A DNA stretch of 13,138 bases from Chitinispirillales bacterium (lineage in GTDB: Bacteria; Fibrobacterota; Chitinivibrionia; Chitinivibrionales; Chitinivibrionaceae), in NCBI GenBank assembly GCA_031254455.1, contig JAIRUI010000025.1:1-13138 (forward strand). The letters run 5' to 3'. Each line of letters opens with the position of its first letter. Positions within the stretch are counted from its first letter, which is position 1. The notes beneath the pieces are model-generated. The model was not told the DNA's origin. It saw only the letters and a program-made list of their open reading frames with translations, and made no database searches. Both the position numbers and the translations under genes were made by a program. Below, piece by piece: positions 1 through 7,475 of the stretch.

Positions 1-159
1 AATTTCGATTGAAGCAAAATCAGGATAACCGGTTTTTGGGCATAAACAAGTAAATTCGGGAAAAATAATTTTTACAACGTTGTTTGTGTTTTGCAAGGAA
101 AACGGCGAATCAAAAAATTTATGATTGCCGGTTAAGCGTATAGAGCCGTATTTACCTCG
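1..159 (-). pseudogene. queF: QueF (NADPH-dependent preQ0 reductase), N-terminal piece, runs off window
   Basis: QueF reduces 7-cyano-7-deazaguanine (preQ0) to preQ1 in queuosine synthesis. The minus-strand frame is open from the TAG at 162-160 to the window edge. It encodes the QueF signature FPEFTCLCPKTGYPDFASIE, with the family's nucleophilic Cys (in CLCP, codon at 48-37) and catalytic Asp (in PDF). The reading frame contains no ATG or GTG; the only TTG (96) has no ribosome binding site and would start inside the domain. The first dozen or so residues do not look like a normal QueF N-terminus, and the frame begins where an IS5-type relic on the other strand begins. I infer that the 5' end was damaged; alternatively an unusual start is used. 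Family assignment is firm; whether the gene is dead depends on sequence left of the window. A C-terminal queF fragment lies at 3426-3662. Confidence 0.72.
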
Positions 160-284
160 CTAATACTGGAGTAACCAAACTTGCAAATGCTATACTTCAT
201 ATAACGGAAAACGGTTATAAGTGGCATGCATTGCCCAAACATTTTGGTAATTGGCACACTATTTATGTAAGAGTAAATCGCTGA
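144..284 (+). pseudogene. IS5-family transposase relic (N-terminal DUF4096-like part)
   Basis: The plus-strand frame starting at 144 reads ...KLANAILHITENGYKWHALP, then KHFGNWHTIYVRVNR and TGA at 282-284. This matches the helix-turn-helix-like N-terminal part of IS5-family transposases, where the conserved pattern is NGCKWRxLPxxFGxWxTxYxRFxRW. The stop sits exactly where the conserved Trp is expected (TGG to TGA), followed by SKDED, which is also family-like. There is no start codon, no DDE domain and no terminal inverted repeat in view. It overlaps the open end of the queF piece by about 16 bp, so one breakpoint of the insertion or a later deletion probably lies there. Confidence 0.68.
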
Positions 285-321
285 AGCAAGGATGAAGATT
301 TACGAAAATAAGGTTTTATTT

Positions 322-394
322 AACGTATTGACTTTTCGTTTGGGAGAAATTTATTTTTAAGAACAAAAAGCGAGGAAATTATGAGAATACCTAC
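322..394 (+). repeat. Promoter/leader repeat, copy 1
   Basis: About 62 of 73 positions match 2356-2428 in a hand alignment without gaps. The shared block includes AACGTATTGA, TTTTCGT, the TATTTTTAA box, GAGGAAAT and ATGAGAATACCTAC, which encodes MRIPT. Similarity falls in the spacer between -35 and -10. Confidence 0.8.
328..357 (+). promoter_or_regulatory. Promoter of the GT/FkbM fusion gene
   Basis: TTGACT (328-333), an 18-nt spacer and TATTTT (352-357, inside TATTTTTA) look like -35 and -10 elements. The box ends 21 nt before the ATG, and GAGGA (372-376) lies 4 nt before the start. The same arrangement recurs before the next gene (2362-2391). Confidence 0.55.
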
Positions 395-2354
395 CCCCCC
401 CTCCGCACAGAAATCGTTAGTTCTTCAAGAACTTGAGGTTTTAGAAAATTTTTTACGAGAAACGCCGTCTCATGGAATAGCGGAATCTATGAAATACATT
501 TCCGAGCGGGTAAAATTAAATATCGAAAAGATAAAAGGGACAAACGAAGAAATTCTTGCGCCGAGATTTACTGCAATACTTGAGAGTGTTGCAGCAAAAA
601 ATCAAAAACAGACAACATTAATTTATATGGCAAACGATACGAGAATTAAAGGAGGATGGGTTGCACGACTTGGCGCTATGCTTGCTCTTTATAGAATAGC
701 AAAAGATAACGGTTTCAATTTCAAAATAAATTTTACAAAACCTTTTAAGTTACTTGATTTTATGACTCCAAACAAATACGATTGGCGTATTGAAGAAAAA
801 GACGTAGTTTTTTCGCAGAAAACGATTTCCGTGTCAATGTTAACATCAAATCTCAGATACTTGTATCCCGAAACAATTACTTTTTACGACAGATCTAAGT
901 TTGAGAATTTTTTGATTGGTTTGAATGGGAAATACGGTCAAATTCAATGCCATTTAGATAGTGCAGAACCTTTGGTATTAGGAAAATTTAGTGAATTATT
1001 CAATGAATTGTTTGTTTTATCGGACGAATTAAAAGAAAGAATTGATTTTCACAAACAAAAAATAAACGGCGATTATATTTCTGTTGTTTTTAGATTTCAA
1101 TCATTGCTTGGCGATTTTGAAGAATATGGATATGATGCTTTAACAAAAGAAAAACAAAACGTTTTAATTGAAATGTGTATAAAAAATCTGAAAGTAATCT
1201 GCGATATAGAGAAAGGAAAAACAATATTAGTTTGTTCCGATAGCGTTCGTTTTAGAGAAACGGTAAAAGATATGGAAAATATTTATATTGTCGAAGGGAA
1301 AAGATCGCATCCTAATATTGATATTTCAAACAAAGAGACTCAAATGTTAAGTTTTATTGATTTCTTTTTAATTTCATTTGGACAAAGAACATATTGTTTT
1401 GCACCCCAACCTTTGTATAGAAGCGGTTTTCCTAGAATTGCTTCCATGTACGGAAATATACCTTTCAAATTCATAGAGTTTGACTTGACAAAACCGTTGC
1501 TTACCAGGGGAAATACGGATTTGCATTTGAAAAACAACTCAATTGTACTGAATTGGCTTAAAACGGAAAACAATATGTTTGCTCTACAAGAAAAAGAAGA
1601 AATTATCGAATGCTTGAACGAAAATCCGTTTTGTGTTTTTCCGTATCGTTACACTAAAGAACGAGTAAGTTCCGAAGCGTTTTATGACAAAGACAATTCT
1701 ATGTATTTTGTTTTACATAACGGTAAAAAAATGTACTTTCCGCATGGTTGGACGGAAGAAAGAGTGAAAAATTATTATATCGGCATAATGTTGGAGCAAA
1801 ACCGCCGTTCTCCACACTGTTATATTGCCGACGGATTTGAAGTCAAAGAAAATGACGTTATTGCAGATATTGGCGCGGCGGAAGGAATATGGGCACTGGA
1901 TAATGTCGAAAAGGCGAAATTCGTATATCTGTTTGAATGTGACAAAGGATGGACGAACGCTTTGTATAAAACATTTGAACCGTTTAAAATGAAAGTCCGT
2001 ATAATAAATAAATTTGTCGGAATTTGGACTGAAAATGAAAATATAACAATAGATGATTTTGTCGCGGAAAACAGAACGGATATCACTTTCATTAAAGCGG
2101 ATATTGAAGGTTCTGAAATGTCGATGCTTTGCGGCATGCCGAATTTATTGAAAAACAAAGATTTACGTTTGCTTTTATGCACATATCATAAACAAAACGA
2201 CGCAGATGAATTTGACGCTTTTTTGAAAAAGTACGGATTTTATACGGAATTTTCAAACGGACACATGCTTTTTATTTACGATAAAATCGGATTGCAAGAA
2301 CCATATTTCAGAAAAGGTTTGATTCGAGCTAAAAAAATTAATGAAAGCAAATAA
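381..2354 (+). CDS. Glycosyltransferase-like / FkbM-family methyltransferase fusion protein
   Basis: 657 residues with two recognisable parts. Residues about 75-370 resemble the fucosyltransferase-like fold (NodZ/O-FucT type): GGWVARLGAMLALYRIAKD near 91-109, LLDFMTPNKYDW at 124-135, VCSDS at 284-288, and LSFIDFFLISFGQ then SGFPRIASMYG at 348-358. This is pattern recognition, not proof. Residues about 455-640 form an FkbM-type SAM-dependent methyltransferase: glycine motif DIGAAEG (496-502), acidic FEC (518-520), TIDDF (556-560) and IKADIEGSEM (571-580). The likely job is to add and O-methylate a sugar on a surface glycan in the cytoplasm; donor and acceptor are unknown. The start ATG has GAGGA at 4-nt spacing. 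No signal peptide or membrane segment is seen. The gene is clearly AT-richer than ppdK. A run of eight C (394-401) follows the start closely. Its promoter and first five codons are duplicated at the next gene. Confidence 0.8.
   Translation: MRIPTPPSAQKSLVLQELEVLENFLRETPSHGIAESMKYISERVKLNIEKIKGTNEEILAPRFTAILESVAAKNQKQTTLIYMANDTRIKGGWVARLGAMLALYRIAKDNGFNFKINFTKPFKLLDFMTPNKYDWRIEEKDVVFSQKTISVSMLTSNLRYLYPETITFYDRSKFENFLIGLNGKYGQIQCHLDSAEPLVLGKFSELFNELFVLSDELKERIDFHKQKINGDYISVVFRFQSLLGDFEEYGYDALTKEKQNVLIEMCIKNLKVICDIEKGKTILVCSDSVRFRETVKDMENIYIVEGKRSHPNIDISNKETQMLSFIDFFLISFGQRTYCFAPQPLYRSGFPRIASMYGNIPFKFIEFDLTKPLLTRGNTDLHLKNNSIVLNWLKTENNMFALQEKEEIIECLNENPFCVFPYRYTKERVSSEAFYDKDNSMYFVLHNGKKMYFPHGWTEERVKNYYIGIMLEQNRRSPHCYIADGFEVKENDVIADIGAAEGIWALDNVEKAKFVYLFECDKGWTNALYKTFEPFKMKVRIINKFVGIWTENENITIDDFVAENRTDITFIKADIEGSEMSMLCGMPNLLKNKDLRLLLCTYHKQNDADEFDAFLKKYGFYTEFSNGHMLFIYDKIGLQEPYFRKGLIRAKKINESK
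394..401 (+). repeat. C8 homopolymer tract in codons 5-7 (possible phase-variation switch)
   Basis: Eight consecutive C within ACC CCC CCC of the GT/FkbM gene, in an otherwise AT-rich gene. With seven C the frame would end at the TAG at 418-420 after 12 codons; with nine C it would end at a TGA after 18 codons. The present length is in frame. Confidence 0.6.
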
Positions 2355-2355
2355 A

Positions 2356-2428
2356 AACGTATTGATTTTTCGTATAAGCAAAACTTATTTTTAATAACAA
2401 AAAATGAGGAAATGATGAGAATACCTAC
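2356..2428 (+). repeat. Promoter/leader repeat, copy 2
   Basis: Second copy of the module at 322-394, in the same orientation, ending in the same 14 bases ATGAGAATACCTAC. The downstream C-rich stretch is broken up by T and A (ACTTCCCTCCCC) rather than being a pure run as in copy 1. Confidence 0.8.
2362..2391 (+). promoter_or_regulatory. Promoter of the GT2 glycosyltransferase gene
   Basis: TTGATT (2362-2367), 18-nt spacer and TATTTT (2386-2391), the same layout as the promoter at 328-357. Having its own promoter means this gene need not depend on read-through from the phase-variable-looking gene upstream. Confidence 0.55.
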
Positions 2429-3371
2429 TTCCCTCCCCACGCCACAGTTAGATCGTAAAAATGTACGTTGTACGGTTATTGTCGTAACTTACAACGGAAA
2501 AAAGGAATGGTATGACAAATGCTTTTCAAGTTTGTTAACATCATCTATCCCATTAGAAATTATTGTCGTTGATAATAAATCCACGGATGATACCATAGAT
2601 TATATAAGCCGAAATTTCCAACAAATTAAAATTATACAAAACGATGAAAATGTCGGATTTGCCAAAGCAAATAATATAGGTTTGAATATCGCTTACAATG
2701 ACAATAAAGATTATTTCTTTTTACTGAATCAAGATGCGTGGGTTGAACATAATACTTTAGAAATTTTAATTACAGTTGCCGAAAAAAAACAGGAGTTTGG
2801 AATATTTAGTCCGATTCATCTAACTGGCAGTAAAAGTGGTTTTGATAAAAATTTTAGAAATTATTTTCATTACAATTCGACAACGATTTGCGCCTATGAA
2901 TGTTTATATTTAAAATATCAACAACCGATTTTATATGAAAGTTTTTTTGTAAATGCAGCCGCCTGGTTAATAACAAGAAAATGTGTTGAAATAGTTGGAG
3001 GATTTGACACTATTATGTTTAAACACTATGGAGAAGATAATAACTATTGCCAAAGAGTAATATATCATAAGTTAAAAATCGGGATAGTTCCGACGACAAC
3101 AATTTGTCATGATAGAGCATTTAGAGCCAACAACCCTCTTGATCCCGATATAATCTTTTCTATTACATATGGAAATATATTGTTGACAAAAAAGATTTTA
3201 AAGGAACGATTGATTGAAATTTTCTTTAAAATCATTCGCGGGAAAGAAATATCAAAAGGCCTGAAAGAAATACGTTTTGTCATAAAAAAATATCAAAAAA
3301 TTGTTAAAAGCAGGGAAATAAATAAGATAAAAGGAAAAGGTTTAGAATATTTAGAAATTAAGGAGATTTAA
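2415..3371 (+). CDS. GT2-family glycosyltransferase
   Basis: 318 residues with a GT-A fold family 2 catalytic domain at about 18-245, of the rhamnosyltransferase/WbbL-like kind. Visible motifs: VIVVTYNGK (21-29) for nucleotide binding, IVVDNKSTDDT (50-60), NVGFAKANNIGL (79-90), LLNQDAW (103-109, the DXD-equivalent with NQD) and FKHYGEDNNYCQR (202-214), whose ED is the usual catalytic-base position. It probably transfers a sugar to a growing surface polysaccharide at the inner face of the membrane; the sugar cannot be told. There are two adjacent ATGs (2412, 2415). I chose 2415: it gives GAGGA a 4-nt spacing and restores the MRIPT start shared with the previous gene, whereas 2412 leaves 1 nt. 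The C-terminal tail (about 245-318) is rich in Lys and Ile, with no clear membrane helix. It forms a two-gene glycan cassette with its upstream neighbour. Confidence 0.87.
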   Translation: MRIPTSLPTPQLDRKNVRCTVIVVTYNGKKEWYDKCFSSLLTSSIPLEIIVVDNKSTDDTIDYISRNFQQIKIIQNDENVGFAKANNIGLNIAYNDNKDYFFLLNQDAWVEHNTLEILITVAEKKQEFGIFSPIHLTGSKSGFDKNFRNYFHYNSTTICAYECLYLKYQQPILYESFFVNAAAWLITRKCVEIVGGFDTIMFKHYGEDNNYCQRVIYHKLKIGIVPTTTICHDRAFRANNPLDPDIIFSITYGNILLTKKILKERLIEIFFKIIRGKEISKGLKEIRFVIKKYQKIVKSREINKIKGKGLEYLEIKEI

Positions 3372-3425
3372 AATATCTAAAAAGCAAATTTGATTGAAAA
3401 TCATTTTGTCAAAAGTATATTTTGT

Positions 3426-3662
3426 CTAAAATTCTCTGGCGTGCGATTTTAAATTTTCAAAAACAGATTCGGCGCAGGCGGGACGAGAAGTCGGGCTTTC
3501 GACTACCACCGTCGTATTCACGTTACCGCGCGGAAAAAAATTTCCTACTACGCGAAGCCAGCGCGGCGAAAGATTTCTGGTAAGTTCGTCAAAAATAAAA
3601 TTTATCGCTCTTTCGTGAAACGTTCCGATGTTTCTAAACGAATTAAGATACAGTTTCCATTC
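3426..3662 (-). pseudogene. queF: QueF C-terminal fragment, 5'-truncated
   Basis: 78 minus-strand codons ending in TAG at 3428-3426. The translation contains WKLYLNSFRNIGTFHERAIN and, further on, SPRWLRVVGNFFPRGNVNT, which are the C-terminal half of QueF. The His-Glu pair of FHE, which takes part in substrate binding and catalysis in the family, is present. There is no start codon in frame. Upstream of W (3659) the frame continues (...NLFFE) back to a TAA, but homology is lost around the expected SKSWKLYL motif, so the breakpoint is close to 3660. On the minus strand this C-terminal half lies upstream of the N-terminal half at 159-1, so they cannot be one gene simply split by the glycan genes. 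I see no gene in 3663-3798. Confidence 0.82.
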
Positions 3663-3798
3663 AAAAAATAAATTAATTTCACATAAGTAATTGGAAAAGT
3701 TTTTTAGGGAAAGGATACTTTAATAACTGTGGCAATTGATTATTCCTTTTCGATTTCTCCAACGAAATAAGACCGGCAAAATTTAAGTATCAAAATAA

Positions 3799-3832
3799 AA
3801 CGCCGCCGCTTAAGAAATTAAGCGGCGGCGTT
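3799..3832 (-). terminator. Rho-independent terminator of ppdK
   Basis: Perfect 15-bp stem (AACGCCGCCGCTTAA / TTAAGCGGCGGCGTT) with a 4-nt loop. On the minus strand it is followed by TTATTTTGATACTT. It starts 27 nt after the ppdK stop codon. Confidence 0.88.
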
Positions 3833-3859
3833 GTTTGTAAAACGAATATTGAATAACGC

Positions 3860-6616
3860 TTATTTCTTTTTCTTCGCTTTTCTTTTTTCTTCGATAACGG
3901 CCTGCGCCGCAGCCAAACGTGCAATCGGCACACGATACGGCGAACAGGAAACATAATCAAGTCCGGTTCTGTGGAAGAATTTAACCGAAGACGGCTCGCC
4001 TCCGTGTTCTCCGCAAACGCCGCATTTAAGTTTCTTTCTGCCTTTTCTGCCTTTTTCTACGCCCATTTCTACAAGCGCGCCCACACCCTCCTGGTCGATA
4101 GCGACAAACGGGTCTTCGCGCAGGATTTTCTTTTCGATATAATCCGAAATAAACACTCCTGCGTCGTCGCGAGAATAACCGAACGCCATTTGCGTGAGGT
4201 CGTTTGTGCCGAACGAGAAAAATTCCGCGCCGTCGTCGCCGCCTGAAATTTTGTCTGCGATAATAGCCGCTCTGGGAATTTCAATCATAGTTCCGACGGT
4301 GTATGTAAATTTCGCGCCTTTTTCGGCGATAATCTTATCCGCTGTTTCACGAACGATTTTCGCCAAATAGTGAAACTCTTCGACTTTACCTATAAGAGGG
4401 ATCATTATTTCGGGAAATACTTTTACGCCTTCTTTTTCTTTTCTGCAAGCCGCTTCGATAACCGCCGTCGTCTGCATTACGCAAATTTCTGGATATGTAA
4501 TCGACAAACGGCAGCCGCGATGACCAAGCATCGGGTTTTGTTCGTGCAAATCCGTAACTTTTTTCTTGATTTTTTCCACCGAAATATGCAGACGTTCCGC
4601 CATTTCTTTTTGACCTTCATCGTCTTGCGGCAAAAATTCGTGAAGCGGCGGGTCAAGATAACGAATAGTTACTCCGTACCCGTCCATTTCTTTGAACAAA
4701 CCTTCAAAATCCGCTCTCTGATACGGAAGAAGTTTATCAAGCGCTTTTTTGCGGTCTTCAAGCGTTTCCGCCAAAATCATCGCGCGCATATCCCAAATTC
4801 TTTCACCTTCAAAGAACATGTGTTCGGTTCTGCAAAGTCCTATGCCTTGTGCGCCTAACGCTCTTGCGACAAACGAGTCGCGCGGAGAATCGGCGTTTGC
4901 ACGAACTTTAAGGGTTTTTGTTTTTTCAGCCCATTTCATAAGATTGACGAACATTTTGTAAACTTCCGTTTTCTTCGCTTCTTCGTCGTTATCGACAAGC
5001 CCCGCGATAACCGGAGATTTTGTCTTTTTGACTTCGCCCAAAATCAATTCGCCGGTAATTCCGTCAACGGCGACGACGTCGCCTTCCTTAATTACGATTT
5101 TGCCGACAGTTATAGTCTTGGTCGAATAGTTGATTTCCATTTCGCTTGCGCCGACTACACAGCACTTTCCCCATGAACGAGCGACAACGGCCGCATGCGA
5201 CGTCATACCGCCCGTAGACGTTACCGTCGCTTCTGAATCCGCCATTCCTATTACGTCTTCGGGAGATGTTTCGTGTCTGAAAAGTATTGTTTTTTTACCC
5301 TGTTTCTTCCATTCTACAACGTCTTCCGCATTAAAAACGACCTGTCCGCAAGCGGCGCCCGGTCCAGCCGGCAGTCCTTTTGCAAACACACGCTTTTCAT
5401 CGACGGCTCTTTTCTTTTCTTTTGGGTCTAAAACATCAAACAACAATTGATTAAGGTGGTCGCCGGAAACTCTCAAAAGCGCTTCTTCTTCGTCGATCAA
5501 ACCTTCTTTTACCATATCGTAAGCGATTCTTACAGCCGCCATACCGGTTCTTTTACCGTTTCTGGTCTGAAGCATATAAAGTTTGCCTTCTTCAATGGTA
5601 AATTCAATGTCCTGCATATCTTTGTAATGCTTTTCTAATTTCAAGCGGATGCCGTCCAATTCCTTATAAATGTCTTTCCATACCTTTTTCATTTCGGAAA
5701 TGTGCATCGGAGTTCTGATTCCGGCGACGACGTCTTCGCCTTGCGCATTAATCAAAAATTCGCCGTAAAATTCGTTTGTTCCGTCTGCCGAATTTCTTGT
5801 GAACGCTACGCCGGTTCCGGAAGTATCGCCCATATTCCCAAACGCCATAGATTGAACGTTTACCGCGGTTCCTTTAAGTCCGTAAATCTTTTCTTTTGTG
5901 CGATAAAATTCCGCTCTGGGCGACATCCACGAACCGACAACCGCCATAATAGCCTTTTCCAACTGGACTCTGGCGTCGGTCGGAAACTCTTCGCCGGCTT
6001 TTTTCTGAACGGGAGCGCTATCCGCACTTGCGTTGTCTTTGTAAACTTTCTTATACGCCGCAACTACTTCTTTAAGTCCTTCGACGTCAAGGTCGGTATC
6101 AAATTTTGCGCCGCGTTTTTTCTTAACCGCCGAAAGTTCGCGCTCAAACTTTTCGTGAGAGATTCCCATAACGACGTCGCCGAACATATTTATGAATCTA
6201 CGGTAGGAGTCCCACGCCATTCTTTCGTTGTTGGTTTTTTTAGCCAAACCTATGCAAACGTCGTCGTTGATTCCCAAATTGAGAATAGTGTCCATCATTC
6301 CGGGCATAGACATCGCTGCACCCGAGCGAACGGAAACCAAAAGCGGAGATTTCGGATCGCCGAATTTTGCGTTTTTGCGTTTTTCAAGAATAGCGATGTG
6401 TTCGTTCAATTCCGTTTTGAGCGTGTCGGGAAGTTTTTTCCCGTTTTTGTAATAATAGTCGCATACGTCCGTGACGATAGTAAATCCGGGAGGCACAGGC
6501 ACTCCTATGCTTGACATTTCCGCAAGATTTGCGCCTTTGCCGCCAAGCGTATCTTTCATCTTCGCATTCCCGTCGGCTTTTCCTTCACCGAATTTGTAGA
6601 TGTACTTTTCAGACAT
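3860..6616 (-). CDS. ppdK: Pyruvate, phosphate dikinase
   Basis: 918 residues, normal length for bacterial PPDK (pyruvate + ATP + Pi to PEP + AMP + PPi, reversible; cytoplasmic; glycolytic or gluconeogenic in many anaerobes). Domains in order: N-terminal nucleotide-binding domain with GGKGANLAEM (25-34) and SVRSGAAMSMPGMMDT (95-110); the phosphohistidine swivel domain with STGGMTSHAAVVAR (467-480), His474 being the carrier; and the C-terminal TIM barrel with IGLCRTEHMFF (592-602), GTMIEIPRAA (775-784), SFGTNDLTQM (801-810) and CGVCGEHGG (865-873), where Cys868 is the expected acid/base. All catalytic motifs are intact. I chose the ATG at 6616 because GGAGG (6626-6622) precedes it by 5 nt; a TTG at 6628 would overlap that site. 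The C-terminus is Lys-rich. It is divergent from rsmE, with a 133-nt gap. Confidence 0.97.
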   Translation of the reverse strand: MSEKYIYKFGEGKADGNAKMKDTLGGKGANLAEMSSIGVPVPPGFTIVTDVCDYYYKNGKKLPDTLKTELNEHIAILEKRKNAKFGDPKSPLLVSVRSGAAMSMPGMMDTILNLGINDDVCIGLAKKTNNERMAWDSYRRFINMFGDVVMGISHEKFERELSAVKKKRGAKFDTDLDVEGLKEVVAAYKKVYKDNASADSAPVQKKAGEEFPTDARVQLEKAIMAVVGSWMSPRAEFYRTKEKIYGLKGTAVNVQSMAFGNMGDTSGTGVAFTRNSADGTNEFYGEFLINAQGEDVVAGIRTPMHISEMKKVWKDIYKELDGIRLKLEKHYKDMQDIEFTIEEGKLYMLQTRNGKRTGMAAVRIAYDMVKEGLIDEEEALLRVSGDHLNQLLFDVLDPKEKKRAVDEKRVFAKGLPAGPGAACGQVVFNAEDVVEWKKQGKKTILFRHETSPEDVIGMADSEATVTSTGGMTSHAAVVARSWGKCCVVGASEMEINYSTKTITVGKIVIKEGDVVAVDGITGELILGEVKKTKSPVIAGLVDNDEEAKKTEVYKMFVNLMKWAEKTKTLKVRANADSPRDSFVARALGAQGIGLCRTEHMFFEGERIWDMRAMILAETLEDRKKALDKLLPYQRADFEGLFKEMDGYGVTIRYLDPPLHEFLPQDDEGQKEMAERLHISVEKIKKKVTDLHEQNPMLGHRGCRLSITYPEICVMQTTAVIEAACRKEKEGVKVFPEIMIPLIGKVEEFHYLAKIVRETADKIIAEKGAKFTYTVGTMIEIPRAAIIADKISGGDDGAEFFSFGTNDLTQMAFGYSRDDAGVFISDYIEKKILREDPFVAIDQEGVGALVEMGVEKGRKGRKKLKCGVCGEHGGEPSSVKFFHRTGLDYVSCSPYRVPIARLAAAQAVIEEKRKAKKKK

Positions 6617-6702
6617 CAATACCTCCAAATAAAAAAATTGTAATTATCGTAAAATTCCCGTATAAATATAATTTATTTCATAAGGATAAAAGAGTAATTT
6701 TT

Positions 6703-6731
6703 TTGACTTTGCGGATAAAGTATTTTTAATA
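6703..6731 (+). promoter_or_regulatory. Promoter of rsmE
   Basis: TTGACT (6703-6708) followed after 17 nt by TTAATA (6726-6731), with TATTTTTA at 6721-6728. The box ends 21 nt before the ATG, the same distance as in the two glycan genes. Confidence 0.5.
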
Positions 6732-6749
6732 GAAAACCGGAAAGTGAAA

Positions 6750-7475
6750 ATGAACAAAAAAGACACGCATTTTTTATTTTTCAGTCGAAGCATAAACGAA
6801 AACGTTATTCTTTTGGACAGCGACGAGCTTGCGCATATTTCAAATGTTTTGAGATTTTGCGAAGGCGATGAAATTCAAATAACGGACGGTAAGGGAAATA
6901 TTTTTGAATGCAGAATCGTGAAAATAAAAAGAGACAGCGCCTTGTGCGAAATAATTTCTTCAAAATTTTGTAAGCCTTTTTCCTTAGGAATTACACTTGC
7001 GGTCGGATTGCCGGACAAAGATAAATTCGAGACGATTTGCGAAATGCTTGCGCCGCTAGGAGTAAAAAAAATTATTCCGCTGGTGACTCGGAATTGCCAA
7101 AAAAATTACTTAGACGGCAGATGGGAAAAAACTTTGGAAAGATGCGAAAGAAAAGTTATTTCATCGATAAAGCAATCGCTTAATCCGTATGTTACGAATA
7201 TTGAAAACCCTGTGAATCTGGGTGATTTCGTAAGTAATTGCGAATTGAATTTACTTGCGGATTTTGACGGAAAACGTATCGGAGAAATAGTTCGAGAAGA
7301 TAAAACGCCCGAATCGGTTTGTATTTTTGTAGGACCGCCGGCAGGATTTTCGTCGGACGAAATAAATCTGCTTTCTCAAAATTCGACAAAAATCCGTATA
7401 GGAAAATACCGGCTTCGCAGCGAACTTGCGGCGGTAGCGGCGGCGGCGGCGGTCGGACAATATTTATATTCCTAA
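6750..7475 (+). CDS. rsmE: 16S rRNA (uracil-1498 N3)-methyltransferase, RsmE family
   Basis: 241 residues, the usual RsmE length. The N-terminal PUA-like RNA-binding domain (about 1-75) shows HISNVLRFCEGDEIQITDG. The C-terminal SPOUT (trefoil-knot SAM-binding) domain shows AVGLPDKDKFETICEMLAPLG, then RCERKVISSIKQSLNPYV, resembling the KQS motif of Bacteroidetes members. The family methylates N3 of U1498 in 16S rRNA. Odd points: the loop usually reading GPEGGFS is GPPAGFS here, and the usual LRTETA helix start is LRSELA, followed by an alanine run coded by GCG repeats. Both changes touch conserved SAM-site positions, so activity may be altered. I chose ATG 6750 (GGAAAG five bases before) over the GTG at 6744, which overlaps that site. 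It ends tail to tail with the next gene. Confidence 0.87.
   Translation: MNKKDTHFLFFSRSINENVILLDSDELAHISNVLRFCEGDEIQITDGKGNIFECRIVKIKRDSALCEIISSKFCKPFSLGITLAVGLPDKDKFETICEMLAPLGVKKIIPLVTRNCQKNYLDGRWEKTLERCERKVISSIKQSLNPYVTNIENPVNLGDFVSNCELNLLADFDGKRIGEIVREDKTPESVCIFVGPPAGFSSDEINLLSQNSTKIRIGKYRLRSELAAVAAAAAVGQYLYS

Noticed and set aside
147..160. GCGAGGTAAATACG on the minus strand, resembling the ribosome binding site and ATG of other genes with ACG as start for queF
   Set aside because: The ACG is in a different frame from QueF and reaches a TAA after five codons.
3663..3798. Short minus-strand frame with ISLEKSKRNNQLPQLLKYPF, possible relic
   Set aside because: No start codon and no family I can name; left as unassigned intergenic sequence.
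5702..6514. Long plus-strand frame (270 codons) opposite ppdK, and several shorter ones
   Set aside because: Antisense shadow of a fully conserved PPDK gene; composition and lack of motifs fit a shadow.
7427..7454. GCG-rich run in rsmE as a possible triplet-repeat switch
   Set aside because: The repeats are in multiples of three inside an alanine helix and would not shift the frame; better explained by codon choice.
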